Assembly (NCBI GenBank): GCA_016937315.1
Contig: JAFGWD010000165.1
Span: 1-5,307 of the forward strand
Reading direction: 5' to 3'
Length of the DNA stretch: 5,307 nucleotides
From: Rhodospirillaceae bacterium
Lineage (GTDB): Bacteria > Pseudomonadota > Alphaproteobacteria > Rhodospirillales > Rhodospirillaceae
In this document: in pieces, positions 1 through 4,964 of the stretch
Layout: each line of letters opens with the position of its first letter
Numbering within the stretch: the stretch's first letter is position 1
Made by a program: the position numbers and the translations under genes
The notes under the pieces: model-generated
Seen by the model: the letters and a program-made list of their open reading frames with translations, nothing else
Told to the model about the DNA's origin: nothing
The model's database searches: none

Positions 1-933
1 GCGGTGGAGGCCGCACTTAAGGTGGCGCGTAAGGCGACAGGGCGCCAGCTTGTGGTCAGCTTCGTCAATGCGTTCCATGGCATGACCGCCGGCTCTCTGG
101 CGGTGTCGGGCGGCCCGCTGCGACAGGCGGATACGGTGCCGTTGGTCGGCGGGACGGTCTTTTTACCCTTTGACGGAAGCTTTGGCCCGGACTGCGATAC
201 CCTGGATTGGTTCGAGCATATGTTGGCTGATGCCGGTGGGGGGCTCCCTGCGGCTTGCATCGTTGAAACTGTGCAGGCCGAAGGTGGTGTGATCGCGGCG
301 CGGATGGCGTGGTTGAAGCGGTTGGAAGTCCTATGTCGCAAACACGGTATCCTGTTGATTGTTGATGACATCCAAGCTGGATGTGGCCGTACTGGGACTT
401 TCTTCAGCTTCGAGCCTGCGGGGCTCTCGCCCGATCTGGTGTGCCTGTCCAAGTCGTTGTCGGGATTCGGGCTGCCCTTGGCGTTGGTTCTTCTCAAACC
501 AGAACATGATTGCCTGAGACCGGGGGAACACAACGGCACCTTTCGCGGTCATAATCTGGCCTTCGTCACCGCCGTAGAAGCGTTGCGTTTCTGGCGTGAT
601 GGCGCTTTTGCCGCAGAAATCGAACGCAAAAGCGCGTATTTGGAAGGCCGCTTATCCGCAATTGCTGCGGCGCATGCGGACGTTATTGCCTGTGGGGTGC
701 GTGGGCGTGGCATGATCCGAGGGTTGGTGATGCCGAGCGGTGAGGTGGCAGGCCGCGTTTCTGCGGAAGCGTTCGCTCGCGGACTGGTGATCGAGACCGC
801 TGGTCCTCGGGGCGAAGTGGTGAAATGCTTGTGCCCTCTGGTGATTGATGACGCCGACCTTGCTGAGGGGCTGGATCGTCTGTCCGAGGCCGTGGGGGTG
901 GCACTGAACGGCTCCGGGTGTGCCGAAGTTTAG
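1..933 (+). CDS. ectB: Diaminobutyrate--2-oxoglutarate aminotransferase, EctB type (5' end outside window)
   Basis: A PLP-dependent class III aminotransferase. Family knowledge: EctB moves an amino group from glutamate to L-aspartate-4-semialdehyde, giving L-2,4-diaminobutyrate, the first step of ectoine synthesis in the cytoplasm. The reading frame is open from base 1 and ends at TAG 931-933, giving 310 residues. Compared with EctB proteins of about 420 residues, roughly 110 N-terminal residues are missing because the window starts inside the gene. Visible hallmarks are AVEAALKVARK at the very start, FHGMTAGSLAVSG, the cofactor-binding VDDIQAGCGRTGTFFSFE with its Asp at 364-366, the catalytic Lys of SKSLSGFGLP at 451-453, GEHNGTFRGHN, and the C-terminal VVKCLCPLVI. 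These match EctB better than the Acinetobacter-type Dat enzymes. No ectC follows; a symporter gene does. A role in another diaminobutyrate pathway, such as siderophore or diaminopropane synthesis, remains possible. Confidence 0.9.
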   Translation, partial: AVEAALKVARKATGRQLVVSFVNAFHGMTAGSLAVSGGPLRQADTVPLVGGTVFLPFDGSFGPDCDTLDWFEHMLADAGGGLPAACIVETVQAEGGVIAARMAWLKRLEVLCRKHGILLIVDDIQAGCGRTGTFFSFEPAGLSPDLVCLSKSLSGFGLPLALVLLKPEHDCLRPGEHNGTFRGHNLAFVTAVEALRFWRDGAFAAEIERKSAYLEGRLSAIAAAHADVIACGVRGRGMIRGLVMPSGEVAGRVSAEAFARGLVIETAGPRGEVVKCLCPLVIDDADLAEGLDRLSEAVGVALNGSGCAEV

Positions 934-949
934 ATTCAGGTGACTAGTA

Positions 950-955
950 TATAAT
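950..955 (+). promoter_or_regulatory. Possible -10 box (TATAAT) before the symporter gene
   Basis: A perfect TATAAT lies in the AT-rich stretch just after the aminotransferase stop codon, about 80 bases before the likely symporter start. No convincing TTGACA-like -35 element and no TG extension are seen at the right distance, so this may be only a chance match in AT-rich DNA. If real, it would give the symporter its own transcript with a leader of about 70 bases. Confidence 0.25.
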
Positions 956-1008
956 TTATCCCCTCTTGCCTTATCGTGCGCTTCGATTTCATACTCCTGG
1001 CCTCAAAA

Positions 1009-1036
1009 AAACGGGCGATTCCGGAGGAACCCGTTT
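1009..1036 (+). promoter_or_regulatory. Hairpin that buries the symporter Shine-Dalgarno and start
   Basis: AAACGGG (1009-1015) pairs perfectly with CCCGTTT (1030-1036). Inside it, TTCC (1019-1022) pairs with GGAA (1026-1029) around a GGA loop. Together they make 11 base pairs with one three-base bulge. The Shine-Dalgarno GGAGGA (1023-1028) and the first two bases of the likely TTG start (1035-1037) lie inside the structure, so it could limit translation of the symporter. Read on the - strand, the same stem is followed by seven T residues (the A-run 1005-1011), the shape of a Rho-independent terminator for leftward transcription. On the + strand only TTT follows the stem, so it could at best be a weak terminator for the aminotransferase gene. 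Confidence 0.5.
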
Positions 1037-2453
1037 GTGGATATGGAGTGCTTCTCTCGTGCAAGTTATGATTGTTGCTGTTTATTTAGCGGTTGTTCTC
1101 CTTATTGGGGTTTGGGCCGGACGTGGTGTCAAGACTTTAGAAGACTACGCAACCGCCGGTAAAACATTTGGAATGATGGCGATTTTCGCAACCTTGTCCG
1201 CATCGTTTATTGGCGGTGGGTTCTCCATGGGAAATGCGGAGAAAGTCTTCTTGGTAGGGGTTTCCAATATTGTTGCGTTGTGGGGGTTCAGTCTGAAGGA
1301 AATCTTGGTGGCGCGGTTTATCGTGCCTCAGATGGTGCGTTACCCTGATGCCATTTCGGTTGGTGACATCATGGATGCACACTATGGGCGTGGGGCTCGG
1401 ATTTTCAGCGGTGTCTTTGGTGTGGTGCTGTGTGCGGGGATTTTGGGTGCTCAGGTTGGTGCCATGGGGCATGTGTTTCACTTGTTCCTTGGTATAGAGC
1501 GGATCTGGGGTGTTCTTCTGGGCTGTAGCATCGTGATTTTGTATTCCACGGTTGGTGGAATGCGGGCGGTGGTTTGGACGGATATCTTACAGTTCACGGT
1601 TCTTGCGGTCGGCATTCCACTGGCTTTGTATTATGGCGTCGAGAGTGTTGGCGGCTGGCAATCTATGGTGCAGGCCGTGCCAGCACAGCGTCTTTCCCTG
1701 CCATCGGACCCAATGGGGATGCTCGGGTTGGGATCGCTGTTCCTGGCCTTTGTTCTGGGTGAGACGTTGGTGCCGCCTTATGTGCAGCGTTTGGCGATTG
1801 GACGCAGCGTCAAGGACGTCTCACGCGGAACGCTGCTGAGTGGTGTGTTTTCCATTCCCTTCTTCGCGATGACGGGTCTGATTGGATTGGTTGCCTTGGC
1901 GATGAATCCAAATGTGGACGCCAATTTGGCGATGCCGTATGTGATCGAGAATGCCATGCCGCCGGTTCTGCAGGGGATTGTGGTGGCGGCGATCATCTCC
2001 ATCATCATGTCTTCTGCGGATTCGTATTTGAACGCAGCGGGCATTGCCTTCAGCAACGATATTGTGCGCCCGCTTTTGCGTGCGCCACAGTCTCCCACGG
2101 CGACATTGCGGATGGCGCAGGTCATCACGTTTTTGGTGGGGGCTATGGCTGTGGTCTTCGCGGTGGCCATTGAAAGCGTTCTGGATATTCTTCTCTATGC
2201 ATATAACTTTTGGGCCCCAACAGTTTTGGTGCCATTGGCGGCGGCGATTCTTGGGTTTTCCGTTAGTCGCCGACGCTTCGTGGTGGGGGCTGTGGCCGGA
2301 ATTTCTGCCGCACTGCTTTGGAGTGCGGCCCTGGGCAATCCTTGGGGCATTGATGGCCTTGTGGTTGGGGCCGTGGCGAATGGCGTGGCGTTCTTTTCGG
2401 TTGATCGTGCCAACGCACGCAAGCTGTTGGAGGCGTGCGCGGCTGAATCGTGA
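1035..2453 (+). CDS. Sodium:solute symporter (SSS family), substrate unknown
   Basis: An inner-membrane secondary transporter that, by family, couples solute uptake to Na+ entry. About 13 hydrophobic segments are visible, the usual number for the SSS fold. The first is QVMIVAVYLAVVLLIGVWAG near residue 10, followed by GRGVKTLEDYATAGKTFG. YSTVGGMRAVVWTDILQF in the middle is a family hallmark, and IIMSSADSYLN (Ser-Ser near residues 326-327) corresponds to the Na2 sodium site of vSGLT-like proteins. The TTG start is chosen because GGAGGA (1023-1028) lies six bases upstream, giving 472 residues. GTG at 1059 (464 residues, with GGAG 10 bases upstream) and ATG at 1068 (461 residues, no clear Shine-Dalgarno) are real alternatives that still keep the first helix. 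The gene follows the aminotransferase by about 100 bases and ends before a strong terminator. The substrate cannot be read from sequence; an osmolyte, amino acid or carboxylate are all possible. Confidence 0.88.
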   Translation: MWIWSASLVQVMIVAVYLAVVLLIGVWAGRGVKTLEDYATAGKTFGMMAIFATLSASFIGGGFSMGNAEKVFLVGVSNIVALWGFSLKEILVARFIVPQMVRYPDAISVGDIMDAHYGRGARIFSGVFGVVLCAGILGAQVGAMGHVFHLFLGIERIWGVLLGCSIVILYSTVGGMRAVVWTDILQFTVLAVGIPLALYYGVESVGGWQSMVQAVPAQRLSLPSDPMGMLGLGSLFLAFVLGETLVPPYVQRLAIGRSVKDVSRGTLLSGVFSIPFFAMTGLIGLVALAMNPNVDANLAMPYVIENAMPPVLQGIVVAAIISIIMSSADSYLNAAGIAFSNDIVRPLLRAPQSPTATLRMAQVITFLVGAMAVVFAVAIESVLDILLYAYNFWAPTVLVPLAAAILGFSVSRRRFVVGAVAGISAALLWSAALGNPWGIDGLVVGAVANGVAFFSVDRANARKLLEACAAES

Positions 2454-2485
2454 ATCGTGCAGATCAACACGACGCGTGGTGTGGA

Positions 2486-2525
2486 CGGCGGCTTTCTATG
2501 AAGGCCGCCGCTTCGTTTTGTTTTG
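2486..2525 (+). terminator. Rho-independent terminator after the symporter gene
   Basis: GGCGGCTTTC (2487-2496) pairs with GAAGGCCGCC (2500-2509) around a TAT loop, with one G-T wobble. An extra C2486-G2510 pair makes it 11 base pairs. The T-rich stretch CTTCGTTTTGTTTTGG follows. It lies 33 bases after the symporter stop codon and should separate the aminotransferase/symporter block from the MFS gene. Confidence 0.85.
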
Positions 2526-2554
2526 GTGCGCGTGAATTGGCCTTTCCTAACCGT

Positions 2555-2564
2555 GGGATATCCC
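2555..2564. repeat. Perfect 10-bp palindrome upstream of the MFS gene
   Basis: GGGATATCCC lies between the symporter terminator and the MFS start codon, where the MFS promoter should be. It could be a small operator half-site pair or a chance palindrome. No -35/-10 pair with good spacing was found around it. Confidence 0.25.
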
Positions 2565-2607
2565 CTACGTCTTGGGTGTGTTTTCGCCTTTTGGGTTGGT
2601 TGCATCC

Positions 2608-3846
2608 ATGTTTCGCGCATTTAGGAACGACTGGGCTTTGTTCATCGGCATCTTGATGCTGGTGTCCGCAGGCAGTTTGCTGACCACCCTGCTGACGGTT
2701 CGTGGTGTGGCGATCCACTTCACCAACACCGAAATTGGTTTGATTCAAGCGGCTTATCCCCTGGGGGCCTTGCTTGGATCTTCCTATGCGCCCAGCCTGG
2801 TCGAGCGGGTCGGCCATGTGAGGTCATTCGGTGCGCTGGCTTCGTTGTGCTCGACATCCGCCGTCATTCATTTGATGACCAACGACCCTTGGGTTTGGGG
2901 CGGCATGCGTTTTCTGGCGGGGGCGTGCTTCCCCGGGATGTTTGTGGTCGCGGAAAGCTGGTTGAATGCGCGGGCGGAGAACCGCTCTCGTGCTGCGTTG
3001 TTGTCGATCTACTTTGTGACCCAGACCCTCGGCGTTGCGATTGGGCAGAGCCTTGCGGGTCTGCACGACAGCACGGGCACCAAGTTGTTCGGTTTGACGT
3101 CGATCTTAATCTCTCTGTGTTTGATCCCGTTGTTGGTGTCACGCACACCTGCGCCGGAGTTTGTGGCTTCTGAGCGCATGGCGATTCGCAAGTTTCTAAG
3201 AATCTCGCCGATGGCTGTCCTTGGGGCGCTGTTGAGCGGCGCTTTGCAAACCACGTTCTACGTTGCCTTGCCCCTGTATGGTTTGTTGATGGGCATGGAT
3301 TCGGTGGAGACCACGACGCTTTTGATGGTTGGTGCTCTGGCTGGTGCGGTGGCGCAGTTTCCGGTCGGTTGGGCATCGGACCACACGGATCGGCGTCTTG
3401 TCGTGGCGGCGGCCTCGATTTTTGGCGCATTGGTTTGCTTGGTTTCCTTGGCGGGTTGGTCGCGAGGGTGGATCTATGTGGAGATCAGCCTGATTGCGGC
3501 GGCGATTTTGCCGATGTATTCGATTTGCGTTGCCCACGCCAACGACCAACTCACCCCCAACCAGATGGTGACCGCCAGCGGCACGTTGGTGTTCGCCTAT
3601 TATGCCGGGGGGCTGTTTGGCGCCTTTGCGGGTCCGGTAGCGATTGGCTTAATGGGGGCTTCCGGTCTTCCGATGCTGTTGGCGGGGATGGGGGCGGTTC
3701 TGGCGGCCGTGGCGATGGTTCGTCACCAGCAAACACCACCGCCAGAAGATACCGGTAAGGCGCATCCTGTTGCTGTGAATGCACAGGCGGCAGGGGTGAT
3801 TGGTCCGGCGATGAGCGAGGTTGCTGCGGTGACCAACGGCTTGTAG
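2608..3846 (+). CDS. MFS transporter, YcaD-like
   Basis: A 12-helix major facilitator superfamily protein of the inner membrane, 412 residues from ATG 2608, ending at TAG 3844-3846. RFLAGACFPGMFVVAESWLN (residues 101-120) followed by ARAENRSRAALLSIY resembles helices 4-5 of the E. coli YcaD group, including the ESWLN signature. PVGWASDHTDRR (residues 252-263) is the MFS loop motif repeated in the second half of the protein. The last 40 or so residues, rich in Pro and Ala, form a cytoplasmic tail. ATG 2608 is preferred because it directly precedes a short basic segment and helix 1; the frame stays open upstream with TTG 2572 and GTG 2578, and none of these starts has a good Shine-Dalgarno. It is cut off from the symporter by a terminator, so it probably has its own promoter. 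YcaD-type proteins have no well-defined substrate, so none is assigned. Confidence 0.85.
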   Translation: MFRAFRNDWALFIGILMLVSAGSLLTTLLTVRGVAIHFTNTEIGLIQAAYPLGALLGSSYAPSLVERVGHVRSFGALASLCSTSAVIHLMTNDPWVWGGMRFLAGACFPGMFVVAESWLNARAENRSRAALLSIYFVTQTLGVAIGQSLAGLHDSTGTKLFGLTSILISLCLIPLLVSRTPAPEFVASERMAIRKFLRISPMAVLGALLSGALQTTFYVALPLYGLLMGMDSVETTTLLMVGALAGAVAQFPVGWASDHTDRRLVVAAASIFGALVCLVSLAGWSRGWIYVEISLIAAAILPMYSICVAHANDQLTPNQMVTASGTLVFAYYAGGLFGAFAGPVAIGLMGASGLPMLLAGMGAVLAAVAMVRHQQTPPPEDTGKAHPVAVNAQAAGVIGPAMSEVAAVTNGL

Positions 3847-3880
3847 ATTTTGTGACCCGCATTTTTCTTAGTTGTGTGAT

Positions 3881-3912
3881 CAATGATTTGCTGTTGTCGC
3901 CGCAAACCATTG
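3881..3912. repeat. Imperfect inverted repeat between the MFS gene and the small gene
   Basis: CAATGATTTGC (3881-3891) pairs with GCAAACCATTG (3902-3912) with one A-C mismatch, around a 10-base loop. No T-run follows on either strand, so it is not a typical terminator. It could be an RNA stem in the leader of the small gene, a transcript-end stabiliser for the MFS mRNA, or an operator. Confidence 0.45.
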
Positions 3913-3955
3913 CCTGAGGTGTCGCTGGCGGGATAGACTCAAGGAGTTTCGCCAA

Positions 3956-3973
3956 ATGTATCGAGTGTGTTGA
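3956..3973 (+). CDS. Five-codon mini-ORF (MYRVC) with a good Shine-Dalgarno
   Basis: AAGGAG (3941-3946) sits nine bases before ATG 3956, which begins Met-Tyr-Arg-Val-Cys and stops at TGA 3971-3973. The next gene begins only two bases after that stop, at ATG 3976. This arrangement suggests translational coupling or a regulatory leader peptide: ribosomes load at the AAGGAG, finish the mini-ORF and restart. It could instead be chance, with the AAGGAG serving GTG 3967 or ATG 3976 directly, but those are 20 and 29 bases away, too far for normal initiation. Confidence 0.35.
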   Translation: MYRVC

Positions 3974-3975
3974 TC

Positions 3976-4179
3976 ATGAATATTATTGACCGTGCCGCTA
4001 TGGGACGGCTGGCCAAGGCTTTGGCTTTTATCTGTAGTGCGGATCATCCAACCACCGTGGCGCTGAAGCGTGCGGCGGATAGTGGTGTGGAGGCTGACAT
4101 CAAAAAGGCACGCTCCCTGTTCATGAAATTGAAGCCGGGGCAGCGCCAGGCGGCTTTCACGATGATTCAGGATGAGTAG
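3976..4179 (+). CDS. Small protein of unknown function, 67 residues
   Basis: I do not recognise this family. The product is 67 residues from ATG 3976 to TAG 4177-4179. It appears soluble and largely helical: an N-terminal stretch (MNIIDRAAMGRLAKALAFIC), a middle helix (TVALKRAADSGVEADIKKARS) and a basic C-terminal part (FMKLKPGQRQAAFTMIQDE). There is no signal peptide or membrane helix, and the single Cys (near residue 20) does not form a metal motif. Codon use is like that of its neighbours, which supports it as a real gene. The frame extends upstream to GTG 3967, but ATG 3976 follows directly on the stop codon of a mini-ORF that has the only good Shine-Dalgarno nearby. It may share a transcript with the MFS gene 129 bases upstream, as no terminator lies between them. 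Confidence 0.65.
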   Translation: MNIIDRAAMGRLAKALAFICSADHPTTVALKRAADSGVEADIKKARSLFMKLKPGQRQAAFTMIQDE

Positions 4180-4184
4180 GGGCG

Positions 4185-4219
4185 AGCACGACCACATTGG
4201 AGCGTGCTGTGGACCTTTT
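4185..4219 (+). terminator. Weak possible terminator after the small gene
   Basis: AGCACG (4185-4190) pairs with CGTGCT (4203-4208), with an inner CCA/TGG stem (4192-4194 with 4198-4200). A run of only four T residues (4216-4219) follows after seven unpaired bases, longer than usual. A palindromic element begins exactly at the end of this T-run. Confidence 0.3.
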
Positions 4220-4279
4220 AGGACGTAGACTCATAAATCGCTCCGGCGCAACCGGCGGGATTTATGAGTCTACGTCCTA
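4219..4279. mobile_element. 57-bp palindromic MITE-like element with TA flanks
   Basis: GGACGTAGACTCATAAATC (4221-4239) is repeated perfectly inverted at 4259-4277, and TA sits on both sides (4219-4220, 4278-4279), making 21 perfect base pairs in all. The 19-base centre holds a further CCGG (4243-4246) pairing with CCGG (4252-4255) around CGCAA, and the two inner edges (GCTCCGGCG and, inverted, CCGCCGGT) are also related. This is what two insertion-sequence ends look like when brought together without a transposase. TA duplication suits the IS630 family or TA-targeting groups of the IS5 family; the family call is inference. No T-run follows on either strand, so a terminator role is unlikely. 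Confidence 0.6.
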
Positions 4280-4590
4280 GGATCGAACCTGTTGTCGTTT
4301 CCGTTTCTGTTGCAACTGCGGCGGCGTGTTTTTCGCCGATATATTAAACAACTTTACCAATCCGGAGCGTGGCGCCGGAAACAGTTAATTTTTCTAACGT
4401 TGACGGGCACCGCATTCTTGGATGCGGCGGATTCTGTACGGGCGCATGGTCGGTGTGGCTGGATTCTGCTCGCGGACGGGCTGCCCTTTATCCTCAGAGC
4501 GGATTGATGATTTGGTTGCCTTGAGGGCGGCGGTCAGGACCGAGGCTCGCTTAAAGGCGATTCGGGGCTTTATTTTTGGCAAGTGGTCGA
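4280..4590. other. Intergenic stretch without a supported gene
   Basis: No open frame here has a Shine-Dalgarno, recognisable motifs or convincing codon use. Small hairpins are present: CGGCG/CGCCG (4322-4326 with 4334-4338), TCCGG/CCGGA (4361-4365 with 4375-4379, followed at a distance by five T residues) and CCGCAT/ATGCGG (4410-4415 with 4422-4427). None has the layout of a known RNA gene. It may be decayed sequence, an unrecognised small RNA region, or upstream regulatory DNA. Confidence 0.5.
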
Positions 4591-4601
4591 GGAGGGGGAG
4601 G

Positions 4602-4652
4602 ATGGCGCGGCAATTTTCCTATGTTTTTTTGGCTCTTTTGTTTTTGCGTTGA
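4602..4652 (+). CDS. Possible 16-residue hydrophobic peptide
   Basis: ATG 4602 is preceded by GGAGG (4591-4595) at a six-base spacing, within a purine-rich stretch. It encodes MARQFSYVFLALLFLR and stops at TGA 4650-4652. Positively charged ends around a run of hydrophobic residues would fit a tiny membrane peptide, in the size range of leader peptides or type I toxin peptides. Against this, the run of T residues from 4624 would encode Phe and Leu by chance alone, and the stop codon overlaps the TTGACA of the next promoter. Its existence is uncertain. Confidence 0.25.
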   Translation: MARQFSYVFLALLFLR

Positions 4653-4678
4653 CAAGTGCTTGTCCCCCCCCATAGGGT
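4649..4678 (+). promoter_or_regulatory. Sigma-70-type promoter with a C8 tract in the spacer
   Basis: A perfect -35 TTGACA (4649-4654) is followed after 18 bases by TAGGGT (4673-4678), which keeps the key T, A and final T of a -10 box. Transcription would start near 4685. Eight consecutive C residues (4664-4671) lie within the spacer. This is the best promoter in the window and points at the CitG-like gene, whose start is about 280 bases downstream. Confidence 0.6.
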
Positions 4679-4684
4679 GGGTTT

Positions 4685-4964
4685 GTACGCGAGCCCGTAC
4701 TGAGCGATTCTGGTTCGGGCCCCTCTCGTGAATGCGTGTAAGAATCGCAGCGTTGGGAGTTCACTTCGTGGGTTCGGCAGGTGTGCCGAGTGTTTGACCC
4801 GAGGACGAAGTGGGCGTGAACACCAAGTGATCGTGTGATTTCGTGTCGGTGAAGTCCTGAGCTTCGGCATTATGTGTCGTTGGCGGGTGATGTTCCCGTC
4901 TGTGCGTCATGCCGCAGCCCGTGTGCCCCGAAGGGGGTGCCCGCGTCCGAAAGGGGCGACGGTT
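4685..4964 (+). promoter_or_regulatory. Long, stem-rich 5' leader of the CitG-like gene
   Basis: About 280 non-coding bases lie between the promoter and the start codon, with several strong stems: GCGATTCT/AGAATCGC (4704-4711 with 4741-4748); CACTTCGT/ACGAAGTG (4762-4769 with 4805-4812), which can be extended by GTT/AAC (4759-4761 with 4819-4821); stacked on it GGGT/ACCC (4770-4773 with 4797-4800), and on that TCGGCA/TGCCGA (4774-4779 with 4784-4789, GGTG loop); GAAG/CTTC (4851-4854 with 4862-4865); CGGG/CCCG (4884-4887 with 4895-4898); and GCCCC with GGGGT (4925-4929 with 4934-4938). I looked for consensus cores of cobalamin, TPP, FMN, SAM, SAH, glycine, c-di-GMP, fluoride, ZTP and guanidine riboswitches, RNase P, tmRNA and 6S RNA and saw none. 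A separate small RNA ending before the gene is also possible, though no terminator is seen. Confidence 0.5.
4951..4956 (+). promoter_or_regulatory. Ribosome binding site of the CitG-like gene
   Basis: AAGGGG lies eight bases before ATG 4965 and decides that start over the in-frame ATG 4890 and GTG 4923, which lack such a site. It forms the 3' side of a small CC-GAAA-GG hairpin (4947-4954) and could also pair with the CCCC at 4926-4929, so access may depend on leader folding. Confidence 0.55.

Noticed and set aside
1778..2170. Open frame of 130 codons on the - strand inside the symporter gene
   Set aside because: It lies wholly within a gene whose + strand product has clear family motifs; long antisense frames are expected in GC-leaning coding DNA.
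2864..3430. Open frame of 188 codons on the - strand inside the MFS gene
   Set aside because: Its product is rich in Pro, Arg, Ser and Thr with no motif, typical of a shadow frame of a GC-rich membrane protein gene.
3910..3939. Promoter-like pair TTGCCT and TAGACT before the small gene
   Set aside because: Transcription would begin at or after the AAGGAG ribosome binding site, so the transcript would lack it; the match to consensus is also weak.
4276..4292. tRNA-like T-arm (AGGTTCGATCC) on the - strand
   Set aside because: The flanking bases do not form a five-base-pair T-stem, and no acceptor stem, anticodon arm or CCA end can be built around it.
4292..4507. Open frame of 71 codons on the + strand next to the MITE-like element
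   Set aside because: It starts at TTG without a Shine-Dalgarno, overlaps several hairpins and gives a product with no family resemblance.
4422..4652. Open frame of 76 codons on the + strand in the long intergenic region
   Set aside because: ATG 4422 has no Shine-Dalgarno, the product has no recognisable motif, and composition is irregular. Only its last 16 codons, from ATG 4602, have a good ribosome binding site.
4759..4821. Compound hairpin as a transcription terminator
   Set aside because: The stem is strong but no T-run follows on the + strand, and the internal helices suit a folded RNA better than a terminator.
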